In this document: positions 1 to 9,642 of the stretch, in pieces | Layout of the letters: every line of letters begins with the position of its first letter | How positions within the stretch are numbered: the first letter of the stretch is position 1 | Assembly (NCBI RefSeq): GCF_040546595.1 | Contig: NZ_JBEPOB010000001.1 | Span: 1,489,001-1,553,000 of the forward strand | Length of the DNA: 64,000 bases | Origin: Bosea sp. OAE506 | Lineage (GTDB): Bacteria > Pseudomonadota > Alphaproteobacteria > Rhizobiales > Beijerinckiaceae | Direction of reading: 5' to 3' | Translations under genes and position numbers: made by a program | The notes under the pieces: generated by a model | The model's input: only the letters and a program-made list of their open reading frames with translations | What the model was told of the DNA's origin: nothing | The model's database searches: none

Positions 1-2349
1 CTGTTCAGCCAGCTCATGCGCTTCCGCCCCGAGGACATCCGGGCGGTGAAGCCGGCCGAGGTCGCCAGCATGATCAAGGACGAGGTCGAGCCGATCGGCG
101 GCTTCGTCGGCGACGCCTTCATCCAGCCGGTCTTCCTGCTGACGCAGGCGCTGACGGCGCTGACCTTCATCATGGTGCAGAGCCTCTGGCTGGGCTCGAT
201 CGCGCTCGTGATCGTGCTGGCGCAGGCGATCATCGTCCCGATCCTGCGGCGCGAGCAGCTGCGCCTGGGCCGTGAACGGCAGATCGCCTCGCGCCAGCTC
301 GCCGGGCGCATCGGCGAGATCGTCGATGCCGGGCCGACGATCCAGGGCCATGGCGCGACGACCTATGTGCAGTCGGACATCGCCGGCCGGCTGGGGCGCC
401 TCTTCGACATCCGCTACGCGCTCTACAAGCGCAAATTCGCGGTCAAGTTCCTGAACAACCTGCTCGCCCAGATCACGCCGTTCTTCTTCTATGCGATCGG
501 CGGTTTCTTCGCCCTGCAGGGGCGGCTCGATATCGGCCAGCTCGTCGCCGTCATCGCCGCCTATCGCGACCTGCCGCCGCCGATCAAGGAGCTGATCGAC
601 TGGGACCAGCAGCGCAACGACGTCACGATCAAATACGAGCAGGTCATCGCCCAGTTCAACACCGAGGACCGCGTCCAGCTCGACGAGGAGGGCGGGGTCG
701 CGCGCCTGCCGGAGGCGGGCGAGATCCGGCTCGACGGGGTGCAGATGCTGGACAATCGCGGCCAGCCCCTGCTGACGCCGCTGTCGGCGCGCATCGCGCG
801 CCCCGGCGTCGTGGCCCTGGTCGGCCCGGCCGGCGGCGGGCTCGAGGTGCTCGGCCGCATCCTCGGGCGGCAGGCGATGAACTATTCCGGCCGGGTGATG
901 ATCGACGGCAGCCCGCTGGCGCGCATGTCGGTCGAGCGCGCGAGCCATCTGATCGGCTATGCCGGCAACGAGACCGAGATCATCGCCGGCACGATCCGCG
1001 ACAACATCCTGCTGCCGCTGAAGCGGCGCCGCCCGGACATCCGTCCGCAGGGCCGGCTCTCGGCGAGCGAGCACCGGCGCTTCGTGGAATCGCTGCGGTC
1101 GGGCAACACGCCGCTGCCCTTCGAGGCCGACTGGACGGATTACGAGGGCGCGGGCGTCGCCGACGAGGCGGAGCTGGCGCAGCGGGTGAGGGCGGTGCTC
1201 GATGTGTTCGGCTGCGCCGAGGACGTCTACGAGCTCGGCCTCGACGGCAAGGTTACGGCCGGGCTGCGTGCCGAGGCCAAGGCCCAGATCGTCGATGCGC
1301 GCTGGGCGGTGGCCGAGGAGCTCGCCCGCAGCAAGCTCACCGGGCTGATCACGCCCTTCGACCCCGAGAGCTACAATGACAACGCCACGATCGCCGAGAA
1401 CCTGATCTTCGGTGCGCGGATGAGCCCGCGCTTCGCCAACGAGACCCTGCTGTTCGAGCCCTATGCCCATGCGATCCTGAAGGCGGAGTCGCTGGTCGAG
1501 CCGCTGGTCGAGGTCGGCTCGCGCATCGCGAGCACGGTGGCCGAGATCTTCGCCGGGCTGCCGCACGGCCATGCGCTGTTCGAGCGCTACTCCTTCGGTT
1601 CGGGGCTGGATTTCGACCGGATGGGCGAGCTCGCGGCGCTGCTCGACAAGCATGACATGCGCAGCCCGCTCGATGCCGTGGCCGAGCGTGACCTGGTGGC
1701 GCTGGCGCTGGGCTACATCGAGCCCAAGCACCGGCTCAACCTCCTCGACGACCGGCTGCGCCAGCGGATCCTGCGGGCGCGGGCGAGCTTCAAGAACCAT
1801 CTCCCCGCCGATGGGGCGGAGGATGTCGATTTCTACGATCCCGACAAGGTGATGCTCGGGGCGAGCCTGCGCGACAACCTGATGTTCGGCCGCATCGGCC
1901 ACGGCGTCGCCGATGCGCGCAAGAAGGTCGCGATGATCGTGCGCAAGGCGCTGGCCCGCGCCGGCCTCGACGGGGATCTCTACCGGATCGGGCTCAACAC
2001 CGATTGCGGCATCCGCGGACGCTTCCTGCCGACCCGGCTCAAGCTCGCCGTGCCCCTGGCGCAAGCGCTGATCAAGGCGCCGCAGATCGCGATCCTGGAT
2101 CTCGGTGCCTTCCTCGCCACGACCGCCGAGCCAGACGCCGTCATCGCCCGGCTGCGCGAGCATTGTACCGGCATGACCCTGTTCCTTCTCGTCCGGGATG
2201 ACCATCTCGTCGGTGACATCCCCCTCAGGATCGTCTTCAATGGCCCCTCGGCGACGCTGGAAAGCGGCACCGGCGAGGAGGACGAGGCGGCTCCGCCGCC
2301 TCCGTCGCGCCAGCGGAGCGGCATCGAGGCAATGGAGGCGCGGTCATGA
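1..2349 (+). CDS. ABC-exporter-like protein with degenerate nucleotide-binding domain (5' end outside window)
   Basis: The reading frame is open from base 1, so the N-terminus lies outside the window; 782 residues are visible. The first 220 or so residues resemble an ABC exporter membrane domain, with hydrophobic stretches near residues 40-60, 65-82 and 155-172. The following ATPase-like part is degenerate. Where Walker A (GxxGxGK[ST]) should be there is GPAGGGLE, near residues 275-282. The signature LSGGQ is not recognisable, and the Walker B-like AILDLG lacks the catalytic glutamate. There are two further ATPase-like stretches with 'IAENLIFG' and 'LRDNLMFG' motifs. The stop overlaps the start of the cyclic-nucleotide-binding gene (ATGA). 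I infer a membrane protein that no longer hydrolyses ATP in the normal way; substrate unknown. Confidence 0.75.
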   Translation: MFSQLMRFRPEDIRAVKPAEVASMIKDEVEPIGGFVGDAFIQPVFLLTQALTALTFIMVQSLWLGSIALVIVLAQAIIVPILRREQLRLGRERQIASRQLAGRIGEIVDAGPTIQGHGATTYVQSDIAGRLGRLFDIRYALYKRKFAVKFLNNLLAQITPFFFYAIGGFFALQGRLDIGQLVAVIAAYRDLPPPIKELIDWDQQRNDVTIKYEQVIAQFNTEDRVQLDEEGGVARLPEAGEIRLDGVQMLDNRGQPLLTPLSARIARPGVVALVGPAGGGLEVLGRILGRQAMNYSGRVMIDGSPLARMSVERASHLIGYAGNETEIIAGTIRDNILLPLKRRRPDIRPQGRLSASEHRRFVESLRSGNTPLPFEADWTDYEGAGVADEAELAQRVRAVLDVFGCAEDVYELGLDGKVTAGLRAEAKAQIVDARWAVAEELARSKLTGLITPFDPESYNDNATIAENLIFGARMSPRFANETLLFEPYAHAILKAESLVEPLVEVGSRIASTVAEIFAGLPHGHALFERYSFGSGLDFDRMGELAALLDKHDMRSPLDAVAERDLVALALGYIEPKHRLNLLDDRLRQRILRARASFKNHLPADGAEDVDFYDPDKVMLGASLRDNLMFGRIGHGVADARKKVAMIVRKALARAGLDGDLYRIGLNTDCGIRGRFLPTRLKLAVPLAQALIKAPQIAILDLGAFLATTAEPDAVIARLREHCTGMTLFLLVRDDHLVGDIPLRIVFNGPSATLESGTGEEDEAAPPPPSRQRSGIEAMEARS

Positions 2350-2795
2350 CCCTCGAAGCGGATATCTCCTGCCTGCGTCAGGTGCCGCTGTTTCGCAGCC
2401 TGCCCCTGCCGCGCTTGAAGCTGGTCGCGCTGATGGGCGAGAAGCTGCACTTCGAGCCGGGGACGCAGATCATTTCCGAGGGCGAGACTCCGGAGGGCGT
2501 CTTCGTCGTCCTGCAGGGCGATCTCGAGATTTCCCACGGCGGTGCGAACGGGGACGGGCCGCGGCTGCCGCTCCATACGGGCAGTCTGGTCGGCGACGTG
2601 CCGCTGCTCTCGGGACGCAGCTATGTCGGCGCCGTCACGGCGAGGACGGCCGTCGTCGCGCTCCGCCTGCCCAAGGACCTCTTCTTCGAGCTGCTGGAGA
2701 CGATCCCCGATTTCAGCCTCGCCCTGACGCGCGACCTGGCCTCGCGGCTGTACCGGCTGGCCGACCGGACGCTCCATGCGGAGAAGGTGCATTGA
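2346..2795 (+). CDS. Cyclic-nucleotide-binding domain protein (Crp-like, no DNA-binding domain)
   Basis: This 149-residue protein is a single cNMP-binding beta-barrel of the Crp/PKA regulatory type. It starts with the usual 'LRQVPLFRSLP' helix. 'LHFEPGTQIISEGE' and 'GVFVVLQGDLEIS' are the family's beta-roll motifs, and 'GSLVGDVPLLSGRS' sits where the phosphate-binding cassette lies. There is no helix-turn-helix, so it is not a transcription factor by itself. It is translationally coupled to the ABC-like gene before it and followed 16 bp later by an adenylate cyclase gene. Inference: it senses the nucleotide made by the neighbouring cyclase and acts on the membrane partner. Confidence 0.85.
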   Translation: MTLEADISCLRQVPLFRSLPLPRLKLVALMGEKLHFEPGTQIISEGETPEGVFVVLQGDLEISHGGANGDGPRLPLHTGSLVGDVPLLSGRSYVGAVTARTAVVALRLPKDLFFELLETIPDFSLALTRDLASRLYRLADRTLHAEKVH

Positions 2796-2811
2796 CGATC
2801 CGGATTTCCCC

Positions 2812-4734
2812 ATGAGCCTTCAGCAAGCGGCGGCGCCGCGCGGCGGCATGGGCATTGAGCAGGTTTCGTCCTGGAGCCGCGACATCCGCTTCGCCTCCGG
2901 CATGATCCTGCTGTTCTTCGCGGCCACGCATTTCCTCAACCACGCCGCGGGCATCGCCGGCGTCGCGGCGATGGAGCAGGCGCAGGAGTGGCGCTACTGG
3001 CTCTGGCATTCCTGGGCGGGTACCGTCGCGCTCTACGGGTCACTGATCGTCCACCCCTTCTTCGCCCTGGTGCGGGTGGCGCAGCGGCGCACCTTCAAGA
3101 TGCCGGCGCGCGAGATGCTGCAGATCGCGCTCGGGCTCGCGATCCCGCTTTTCCTGATCGACCACATCGTCGGCACGCGGGTGATGGGGAGCTTTTTCCA
3201 TCTCGACGAGAGTTACCGCGCGGTGCTGCGCCGCCTCTGGCCTGGGCTGGCCGCGTCGCAGACCATCCTGCTGCTGCTGGTCTGGGTCCACGGCATCATC
3301 GGCCTGCATTTCACCCTGCGCTCGCGCGACGGTTATCAGCGCTGGCGCGATCCGTTCCTGCTGCTCGCGATCCTGATTCCGATCCTTGCCCTGATCGGCT
3401 TTGCCGTCGGGGGGCGCGAGGCCGACCAGATGGTGATGCCGCCGGAGGTCGCTTCGGACGCGCAGATCGTGATGTTCAACCAGAACGTCACCTGGGCGAA
3501 GGGCGTGTTCTACGGGCTGGTCGGCTGCTTCGTCGCCTTCGTGGCGATCCGCGAGATCCGGGTGCGGACGACGCGGCAGATCACCGTGCGTTTCGTCGGT
3601 CATGGCGTGCGCAAGCTGACGCCCGGCCTGACGGTGCTGGAGATGTTCCGGCGCTTCGGCATTCCCCATGCGGCGCTTTGCGGCGGGCGGGCGCGCTGCG
3701 CCACCTGCCGCGTGCTGGTGCTCGACGGCGGCGACGCGCTGCCGCCGCCGGGTGTCAACGAGGCCAAGCTGCTGCGCCGGATCTCGGCACCCGAGCGTGT
3801 GCGCCTCGCCTGCCAGATCCGCCCGCGCGACGATGTGCAGGTGCAGATCCTGCTGGCCTCGCGGCTGAGCGCGACGACGCCGGGCCAGATCGAGCCCGAT
3901 ACCAGCATCGGCAAGCGCGGCCTGACCGTCGTGGTCGCGGATCTGCGGGCCTTCTCGGCCCTGTCGGCCCGGCAGCTGCCGCAGGAGCTGATCGGCCTTC
4001 TGAACCGCTTCTTCGACGAGATGGCGCAGGCGATCTCGGCCCATGGCGGGCGCATCGACGCTTTCTATGGCGACGGCTTCATGGCCGTGTTCGGGCTGGA
4101 GGGAACGCCCGCCCGCAGCGCCCAGACCGCGATCGCGGCAGCCGGCGACATCGTGCGGGCGGTCGAGGCGCTGAACCGCGAGTTCGGCGCGGCGCTGCCC
4201 CTGCCGCTGCGGATCGGCATCGGTATCCATAGCGGCCAGGCGATCACCGGGGCCGTCGAGAACGAGAGCATGGGCCGGCGCGACATCACCGTCGGCGAGA
4301 CGGTGGCGGTGGCCGCCCAGCTCGAACTGGCGACGCGCCGCGTGCTCGCCGACATTCTCGTCTCGGAGGACACGATCCGCGCCAGCGGACGCAGTTATCG
4401 CGGCACGACAGCGCTCAAGATCACCATCCGCGGGCGCGAGAAGCCGATCAACGCGATCGGTTTCGCCAGCGCGCCGGAGCTGGCCGACGAGCGCGACGAT
4501 CGGGTGACGGCTCCCCCCGTCTTCGACGAGGCGCCCGAGATCGTTCCCGAAGTGGTCGATGTGCCGGCTGCGACCGGCGGGCTGGCCGTGCTGGAGGCCG
4601 CCGCGACGGCGCCGGGGCAGACGACGGCTCCTGCTCCGGAAGAGCGCGAGGAGACCGCGGCGCCGATCGCCCGCAAGCCGCGACGCAAGGCTGTGCCGAA
4701 GAAAACCGCGCCCCCCGAGGACGCAGGCGCCTGA
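2812..4734 (+). CDS. Membrane class III adenylate/guanylate cyclase with [2Fe-2S] ferredoxin domain (CyaC-like)
   Basis: The protein has 640 residues in three parts. Residues 25-245 form about six membrane segments with conserved-looking histidines (H40, H44, H66, H81, H118, H160), like the cytochrome b anchor of succinate dehydrogenase. Residues 255-350 are a plant-type ferredoxin with Cys290, Cys296, Cys299 and Cys334. Residues 370-530 are a class III cyclase domain with metal-binding Asp377 (in VADLRAFS) and Asp421 (in FYGDGFMAVFG). The tail is disordered and rich in Ala, Pro and Lys. The ATG at 2812 is preferred over an upstream one at 2776 because it avoids a large overlap. A similar haem-anchored cyclase, CyaC, is known from Sinorhizobium. 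Inference: cyclase output responds to membrane redox state. Confidence 0.88.
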   Translation: MSLQQAAAPRGGMGIEQVSSWSRDIRFASGMILLFFAATHFLNHAAGIAGVAAMEQAQEWRYWLWHSWAGTVALYGSLIVHPFFALVRVAQRRTFKMPAREMLQIALGLAIPLFLIDHIVGTRVMGSFFHLDESYRAVLRRLWPGLAASQTILLLLVWVHGIIGLHFTLRSRDGYQRWRDPFLLLAILIPILALIGFAVGGREADQMVMPPEVASDAQIVMFNQNVTWAKGVFYGLVGCFVAFVAIREIRVRTTRQITVRFVGHGVRKLTPGLTVLEMFRRFGIPHAALCGGRARCATCRVLVLDGGDALPPPGVNEAKLLRRISAPERVRLACQIRPRDDVQVQILLASRLSATTPGQIEPDTSIGKRGLTVVVADLRAFSALSARQLPQELIGLLNRFFDEMAQAISAHGGRIDAFYGDGFMAVFGLEGTPARSAQTAIAAAGDIVRAVEALNREFGAALPLPLRIGIGIHSGQAITGAVENESMGRRDITVGETVAVAAQLELATRRVLADILVSEDTIRASGRSYRGTTALKITIRGREKPINAIGFASAPELADERDDRVTAPPVFDEAPEIVPEVVDVPAATGGLAVLEAAATAPGQTTAPAPEEREETAAPIARKPRRKAVPKKTAPPEDAGA

Positions 4735-4754
4735 GTCGCCAGCGGCCGCGCCCG

Positions 4755-5384
4755 TCAGGCGTCGCCGTAGACCAGGAAGCGCCTGCGGTCGAAGCCGGCG
4801 GCGCGCAGCGCCTCGTCATGGATCGTCAGCGAGAGGTCGATCGCGGGCGCGTCCGTGCGTGTCGCGGTCAGGGCGCCGATCTGCCCCTGCGCCCGTTCGA
4901 GGTCGAGCGCGTAATCGATCACGAGAACGGCGGCGCCAGCGGCCAGGGCGAGCAGTTCCGGCGGCGTCGCGGCGCGGCGTCCGAACGGCTTGAGCGAGAG
5001 GCCGAGCAGCACCAGCCCGTAGGGCGAAGCCGGCTCAAGCTCGACCTCCTGCAGCTTGGCGGCGATATGGCGCAGGCGGCAGGGCGCGCCGTCCAGCATG
5101 TCCGCCTCATGGGCTGGAATCTTCGGGTCGATGACGGTGACGCTGGTCGGCCGGTGAGTCAGGAAACCGGTGATCGGCAGGCCGGCGCCGCCGATCTCGA
5201 CGATATGGGGGCAGTGGCGCACCGCATGAGCCGCCAGCACCTGCCGCAGTGCCGCCGCGGGGCTGGCGAGATGGGGCAGTCGCGTTCCGGCGAGGGCGTC
5301 CGGGTCCGGGTCGGCTTCGCTGGCCTTTGGGCCCGCGCTTGCATATGGTCCCGCCACCTTCGATCCCCGTTCTTGAAACGACAT
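4755..5384 (-). CDS. Class I SAM-methyltransferase-like protein
   Basis: The 209-residue product has a Rossmann-like segment 'HIVEIGGAGLPITGFL', which resembles the SAM-binding motif I of class I methyltransferases, followed by 'VTVIDPKIP', where motif II would place an acidic residue. The target is unknown. It is transcribed away from a second methyltransferase-like gene. The two ATG start codons overlap on opposite strands (CATG at 5382-5385). A later start, such as the GTG near 5357, cannot be excluded and would remove the overlap. It converges on the cyclase gene, with only 20 bp between the stop codons. Confidence 0.6.
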   Translation of the reverse strand: MSFQERGSKVAGPYASAGPKASEADPDPDALAGTRLPHLASPAAALRQVLAAHAVRHCPHIVEIGGAGLPITGFLTHRPTSVTVIDPKIPAHEADMLDGAPCRLRHIAAKLQEVELEPASPYGLVLLGLSLKPFGRRAATPPELLALAAGAAVLVIDYALDLERAQGQIGALTATRTDAPAIDLSLTIHDEALRAAGFDRRRFLVYGDA

Positions 5385-6045
5385 GACGTCCGACGCGCCG
5401 CCCGACGCCTTCTATGACATTCTGCGCGGCGTCGCAGCCCTGACCGGCAACCGCGTCGTGGGCGATCTCGCCCGGCTCGTCGCGGACGGAATGCCGCCCG
5501 ATCTCTGGATCGCCTTCAATCACAAGCAGATTGGCTCGAAGCGCTGGCTCGTCGATGCGCTGGCAGAGGTTCTGCCGCGGCCAGACGGCCCGGTCTGGGT
5601 GCTCGGGGCCTGGTACGGCGTGCTCGGTGCACTGCTGCTCGACGACAACAGGCTGTCCATTCCCGCCGTCGTCAGCGTCGATCTCGACCCGGCCTGCGGA
5701 CCCGTCGCCGAGCGGCTGAACCGCCGCCATCTCGCCGAGGGGCGCTTCCGGAGCCTGACGGCTGACATGATGGCGCTGGATTTCGCCGCCCAGGAGCCGA
5801 AGCCCGGCCTGGTGATCAACACGAGCTGCGAGCATCTGGCCGATGTGCCGGGCTGGCTTTCGACCTTGCCACGCGGGCTGCCGCTGCTGCTCCAGTCCAA
5901 CGATTACGTGCGCGAGCCTGACCATCGCAGCTGCGTGCCCTCGCTTGAGGCGTTCCAGGCGCAGGCCGGCCTCTCCGAGACGCTCTTCGCCGGGGCGCTG
6001 CCGACGAAGAACTACACCCGCTTCATGCTGATCGGCCGGCGATGA
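5383..6045 (+). CDS. Class I SAM-methyltransferase-like protein
   Basis: This 220-residue protein has a 'PVWVLGAWYGVLGALLL' motif I-like loop and a 'VVSVDLDPAC' segment with the acidic residue expected to hold the SAM ribose. A later 'LVINTSCEHLADV' stretch resembles the motif after the fourth strand. The substrate is not evident. The stop overlaps the start of the downstream glycosyltransferase (ATGA at 6042-6045), so the gene probably belongs to a polysaccharide or glycan operon that includes the two glycosyltransferases. The overlap of its start with the divergent gene leaves no room for separate promoters unless transcripts start inside the neighbour. Confidence 0.65.
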   Translation: MTSDAPPDAFYDILRGVAALTGNRVVGDLARLVADGMPPDLWIAFNHKQIGSKRWLVDALAEVLPRPDGPVWVLGAWYGVLGALLLDDNRLSIPAVVSVDLDPACGPVAERLNRRHLAEGRFRSLTADMMALDFAAQEPKPGLVINTSCEHLADVPGWLSTLPRGLPLLLQSNDYVREPDHRSCVPSLEAFQAQAGLSETLFAGALPTKNYTRFMLIGRR

Positions 6046-7284
6046 CGGAGCCGGTCATCGCGATCGCGATGAAGGGCTATCCGCGCCTGTCGGAGACCTT
6101 CATCGCGCAGGAACTGCTCGGCCTGCAGCAGCGCGGCCTGCCCTTCGCGATCTGGTCGCTGCGGCGCCCGACCGATGCCGCACGCCACCTGATGCACGAC
6201 CAGATCAGCGTGCCGGTACACTATCTGCCGGAGTATCTGCATGAGGAGCCCGGGCGGGTGCTGCGCGGCGTCTTGAGCGCGCTGATGCGGCCCGGTCTGC
6301 TGCGGCTGCTGCCGGTCTTCCTGCGCGACCTCGCCCGTGATCGCACGCGCAACCGTCTGCGCCGCTTCGGCCAGGCCTGTGTGATGGCGCGTGAGCTGCC
6401 GGCGGCGACCGCGCATCTTCACGTCCATTACCTGCACACGCCGGCCTCGGTAATCCGTTACGCCGCCCTGCTGCGCGGCCTCGGCTGGTCGTTCTCGGCG
6501 TCATGCCAAGGACATCTGGACGACGCCGGACTGGGAGAAATCGGAGAAGATCGCGGATGCCGCCTGGGGCGTGACCTGCACGCAGGACGGCCACCGCGAA
6601 CTGCAGCGCCTGGCCGACCGTCCCGACAAGGTCGCGCTGGTCTATCACGGGCTCGATCTCGGCCGCTTTCCGCCGCCCCCGGCACGCCCGCTGCGCGACG
6701 GGAGCGACCCTGCCGACCCGGTTCGCATCGTCACCATCGGCCGGGCGGTGGAGAAGAAGGGTTTTGACGATCTGCTGGCGGCGCTGGCGCGGCTGCCGGC
6801 CGGGCTGCACTGGCGGCTGACGCATATCGGCGGCGGCGAGAAGCTCAAGGCGCTGCAGGCGCAGGCCATAGCGCTGGGGCTCGGAGAGCGCGTGACCTGG
6901 GCGGGCCCGAAGGCGCAGGGCGATGTCATCGCCGCGCTGCGCGAGGCGGATCTCTTCGTGCTGCCTTCGCGCAAAGCTGGTGACGGCGACCGCGACGGGC
7001 TGCCCAATGTGGTGATGGAGGCGGCGAGCCAGGCCCTGCCGATCGTCGCGACCGATTTCGCCGGGATTCCGGAGTTCGTGCGCGATGGCGTCGAGGGGCT
7101 GCTGGTGCTGCCCGGCGATGTCGCGGCCCTGTCACAAGCGCTTGCTGCCCTTGCGGAGGCGCCGGAGCGGCGGGGCGCGCTCGGCGAGGCGGCGCTGGCC
7201 CGGCTGACGGGCGCCTTCTCGGCTGCGGCGGGGCTGGACGGGATCGCGGCACGGCTGCGCGCCTCGGCGGGGCTCGCGCCGTGA
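6042..7284 (+). pseudogene. GT4 family glycosyltransferase, frame broken at about 6501
   Basis: Two reading frames together encode one glycosyltransferase of about 413 residues. The N-terminal half (6042 to about 6500) has the 'KGYPRLSETFIAQE' opening typical of this GT4 subgroup. The C-terminal half, in the next frame up to 7284, has the sugar-nucleotide-binding 'EAASQALPIVATDFAGIPEF' motif. At 6501 one surplus T shifts the frame. Removing it restores 'SAHAKDIWTTP', a motif expected at this place. The upstream frame otherwise runs on to a stop at 6767. It could be a true null mutation or a sequencing error. The 3' end overlaps the next glycosyltransferase by four bases. Confidence 0.8.
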
Positions 7285-8462
7285 GCGTCGGGGCGGTGCC
7301 AGCGCGCGTCCTGATCGCGGTGACGCATCTGCTCGGAAGCGGCCATCTGGTGCGGGCGGCGCAACTGGCGCGGGCCCTGACCGAAGCAGGGTTCGCCGTG
7401 ACGCTGGCGAGCGGCGGGATGCCGCTGCGCGACATGGCGGGCGAGGCCTTCGCCTTCGTGCAGCTGCCCCCGGTCAAGGTCGAGGGGCTGGATTTCCGCA
7501 ATCTGATGGACGAAGCGGGCGCCCCGGTCGAGGCCAGCCGGCTGGCGCGGCGCCGGGCCATGCTCGCCGCCCTGGCGACGACGCTGAAGCCCGATGTCGT
7601 CGTGACCGAGCATTTCCCCTTCGGTCGCCGGCAGCTGGCGGAGGAATTCCTGACGCTGATCACCGCGGCGAAGGCCGCCAATCCGTCAGCGCTGGTGCTG
7701 GCCTCGGTGCGCGACGTGCTGGTGACGCCGCGCCCGGACCGGATCGCGGAGGCTGAACAGCGTCTGTCCTGCCTGTTCGACGGCGTCCTCGTCCATGGCG
7801 ACCGGGAGTTCCTGCCGCTGGAGGCCTCCTGGCCGGTTTCGGCCGCCCTCGCACAGCGGCTGCACTATACAGGCTATCTGGCGCCGCCGTCGGTGCCGGC
7901 GTCCGCGCTGGCCGGCGGGGAGGGCGCGGGTGAGGTCATCGTCTCGGGCGGTGGCTCGGCGGCGGCACTGCCGCTGTTTCGGCTCTGCCTCGATGCGGCG
8001 CGGCTGGGCGACGCCTCGCGTCACTGGCGCATCCTCGTCGGCAGGGGCGTCGCGGAGAGCGATTTCGATGCACTGCGGCAATCGGCCTCGCCCAACGTCA
8101 CGGTCGAGCGCGTGCGAGCGGATTTCCCGGTTCTGCTGGCGCGCGCGGCGCTGTCGATCAGCCAGGCCGGGTACAACACCGTGCTCGACCTCGTCGCCGC
8201 GGGCCGGCCGGCAATCGTCGTGCCCTTCGACGAGGGGGCCGAGACGGAGCAGGCGGTTCGCGCCGAGGCGATGGAAAAGGCCGGATTGGCGCGCTGCCTG
8301 AGGCTCTCGGGCCCCGAGCCGGCCCGTCCGGCCGATCTGGCGGCCGCGGTCGCGGCGGGGCTGGCGCAGGTTTCTGACCTCCGGCTCTCCATCGATCTCG
8401 GCGGCGCGGAGCGGGTGGGCGGCCTCCTGACCCGTCTCCTGGCGGCGCGGGCCCGCGGCTAA
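7281..8462 (+). CDS. MurG-like (GT28-type) glycosyltransferase
   Basis: This 393-residue protein has the two-domain GT-B layout. The N-terminal '[11 protein letters not shown]' region follows a '[20 protein letters not shown]' opening, as in MurG-like and UDP-sugar transferases. The C-terminal domain has 'VSGGGSAA' and '[24 protein letters not shown]', the donor-binding region of glycosyltransferase family 28. It overlaps the preceding glycosyltransferase by four bases and ends 180 bp before cobS. Donor and acceptor are unknown; a cell-surface glycan is likely from the context of two transferases and a methyltransferase-like gene. Confidence 0.8.
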   Translation: MSVGAVPARVLIAVTHLLGSGHLVRAAQLARALTEAGFAVTLASGGMPLRDMAGEAFAFVQLPPVKVEGLDFRNLMDEAGAPVEASRLARRRAMLAALATTLKPDVVVTEHFPFGRRQLAEEFLTLITAAKAANPSALVLASVRDVLVTPRPDRIAEAEQRLSCLFDGVLVHGDREFLPLEASWPVSAALAQRLHYTGYLAPPSVPASALAGGEGAGEVIVSGGGSAAALPLFRLCLDAARLGDASRHWRILVGRGVAESDFDALRQSASPNVTVERVRADFPVLLARAALSISQAGYNTVLDLVAAGRPAIVVPFDEGAETEQAVRAEAMEKAGLARCLRLSGPEPARPADLAAAVAAGLAQVSDLRLSIDLGGAERVGGLLTRLLAARARG

Positions 8463-8641
8463 CGACCCGCCGGCGGCACGTCTCTTGCCAAGCCCGGCAT
8501 GCCTGCCGCGAAGTGCCGACCCGGCGCTTTGCGAATTGCCGGTCCAGGGCTTTGCCTCTAATTAGGAGGCATTGCCTCCCTCCTCGGTCGGCGTCGGGAC
8601 AACCGGTCTTCCCCGGCCACGCTCCCACGCCCGGAGACTTG

Positions 8642-9628
8642 ATGATGACAACGACGACTGCCGCCGGCCTGCCCGACATGAAGCTGTCGGTGCGCCAGAC
8701 CTTCGGGATCGATTCGGATCTGGAGGTGCCGGCCTATTCGACGACCGAGGCGCATGTGCCCGATCTCGACCCGGACTACCGGTTCGACCACGACACCACG
8801 ATCGCGATTCTGGCGGGCTTTGCCCATAATCGGCGCGTGATGATTTCGGGCTATCACGGCACCGGCAAGTCGACCCATATCGAGCAGGTCGCGGCCCGCC
8901 TGAACTGGCCCTGCGTGCGCGTCAACCTCGACAGCCACGTCTCCCGCCTCGATCTCGTCGGCAAGGACGCGATCGTGCTGAAGGAAGGCAAGCAGATCAC
9001 CGAGTTCCAGGACGGCATCCTGCCCTGGGCGCTGCAGAACAACATTGCGCTCGTCTTCGACGAGTACGACGCCGGCCGCCCGGACGTGATGTTCGTGATC
9101 CAGCGCGTGCTCGAGCAGTCCGGCAAGCTGACGCTGCTCGACCAGAAGCGCGTCATCCGTCCCCACCCCGCCTTCCGGCTCTTCGCCACCGCCAACACGG
9201 TGGGCCTCGGCGATACCTCGGGCCTCTATCACGGCACGCAGCAGATCAACCAGGGTCAGATGGACCGCTGGTCGATCGTGACCACGCTGAACTACCTGCC
9301 GCATGACAACGAGGTCGCGATCGTGCTGGCGAAGTCGAAGCACTTCCAGGGCAGCCCCGAGGGCAGGGCGACGATCGACAAGATGGTCCGCGTCGCCGAC
9401 CTGACCCGCAACGCCTTCATGAACGGCGACCTCTCGACCGTGATGAGCCCGCGCACGGTCATCACCTGGGCCGAGAACGCCGCGATCTTCGGCGATGTCG
9501 GCTTCGCCTTCCGCGTCACCTTCCTGAACAAGTGCGACGAGATGGAGCGCACGCTGGTGGCCGAGTTCTACCAGCGCTCCTTCGGCAAGGAGTTGCCGGA
9601 GAGCGCGGCGAACGTGGTCCTGAGCTGA
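8642..9628 (+). CDS. cobS: Aerobic cobaltochelatase subunit CobS
   Basis: CobS is the AAA+ ATPase subunit that, with CobT and CobN, inserts cobalt into hydrogenobyrinic acid a,c-diamide in the oxygen-dependent cobalamin pathway. The 328-residue protein has Walker A GYHGTGKS near residues 71-78 and a Walker B-like LVFDEYD near 138-144. The N-terminal '[19 protein letters not shown]' is the CobS hallmark. Two adjacent ATGs (8642, 8645) could serve as the start. No cobalamin riboswitch is visible in the 179 bp upstream. cobT follows after a small acetyltransferase gene. Confidence 0.95.
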   Translation: MMTTTTAAGLPDMKLSVRQTFGIDSDLEVPAYSTTEAHVPDLDPDYRFDHDTTIAILAGFAHNRRVMISGYHGTGKSTHIEQVAARLNWPCVRVNLDSHVSRLDLVGKDAIVLKEGKQITEFQDGILPWALQNNIALVFDEYDAGRPDVMFVIQRVLEQSGKLTLLDQKRVIRPHPAFRLFATANTVGLGDTSGLYHGTQQINQGQMDRWSIVTTLNYLPHDNEVAIVLAKSKHFQGSPEGRATIDKMVRVADLTRNAFMNGDLSTVMSPRTVITWAENAAIFGDVGFAFRVTFLNKCDEMERTLVAEFYQRSFGKELPESAANVVLS

Positions 9629-9642
9629 CGGTCGTCCCCGCC

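Noticed and set aside
8463..8641. Possible cobalamin riboswitch before cobS
   Set aside because: I looked for the B12-box and its surrounding helices; only a small TGCCTC/GAGGCA hairpin is present.
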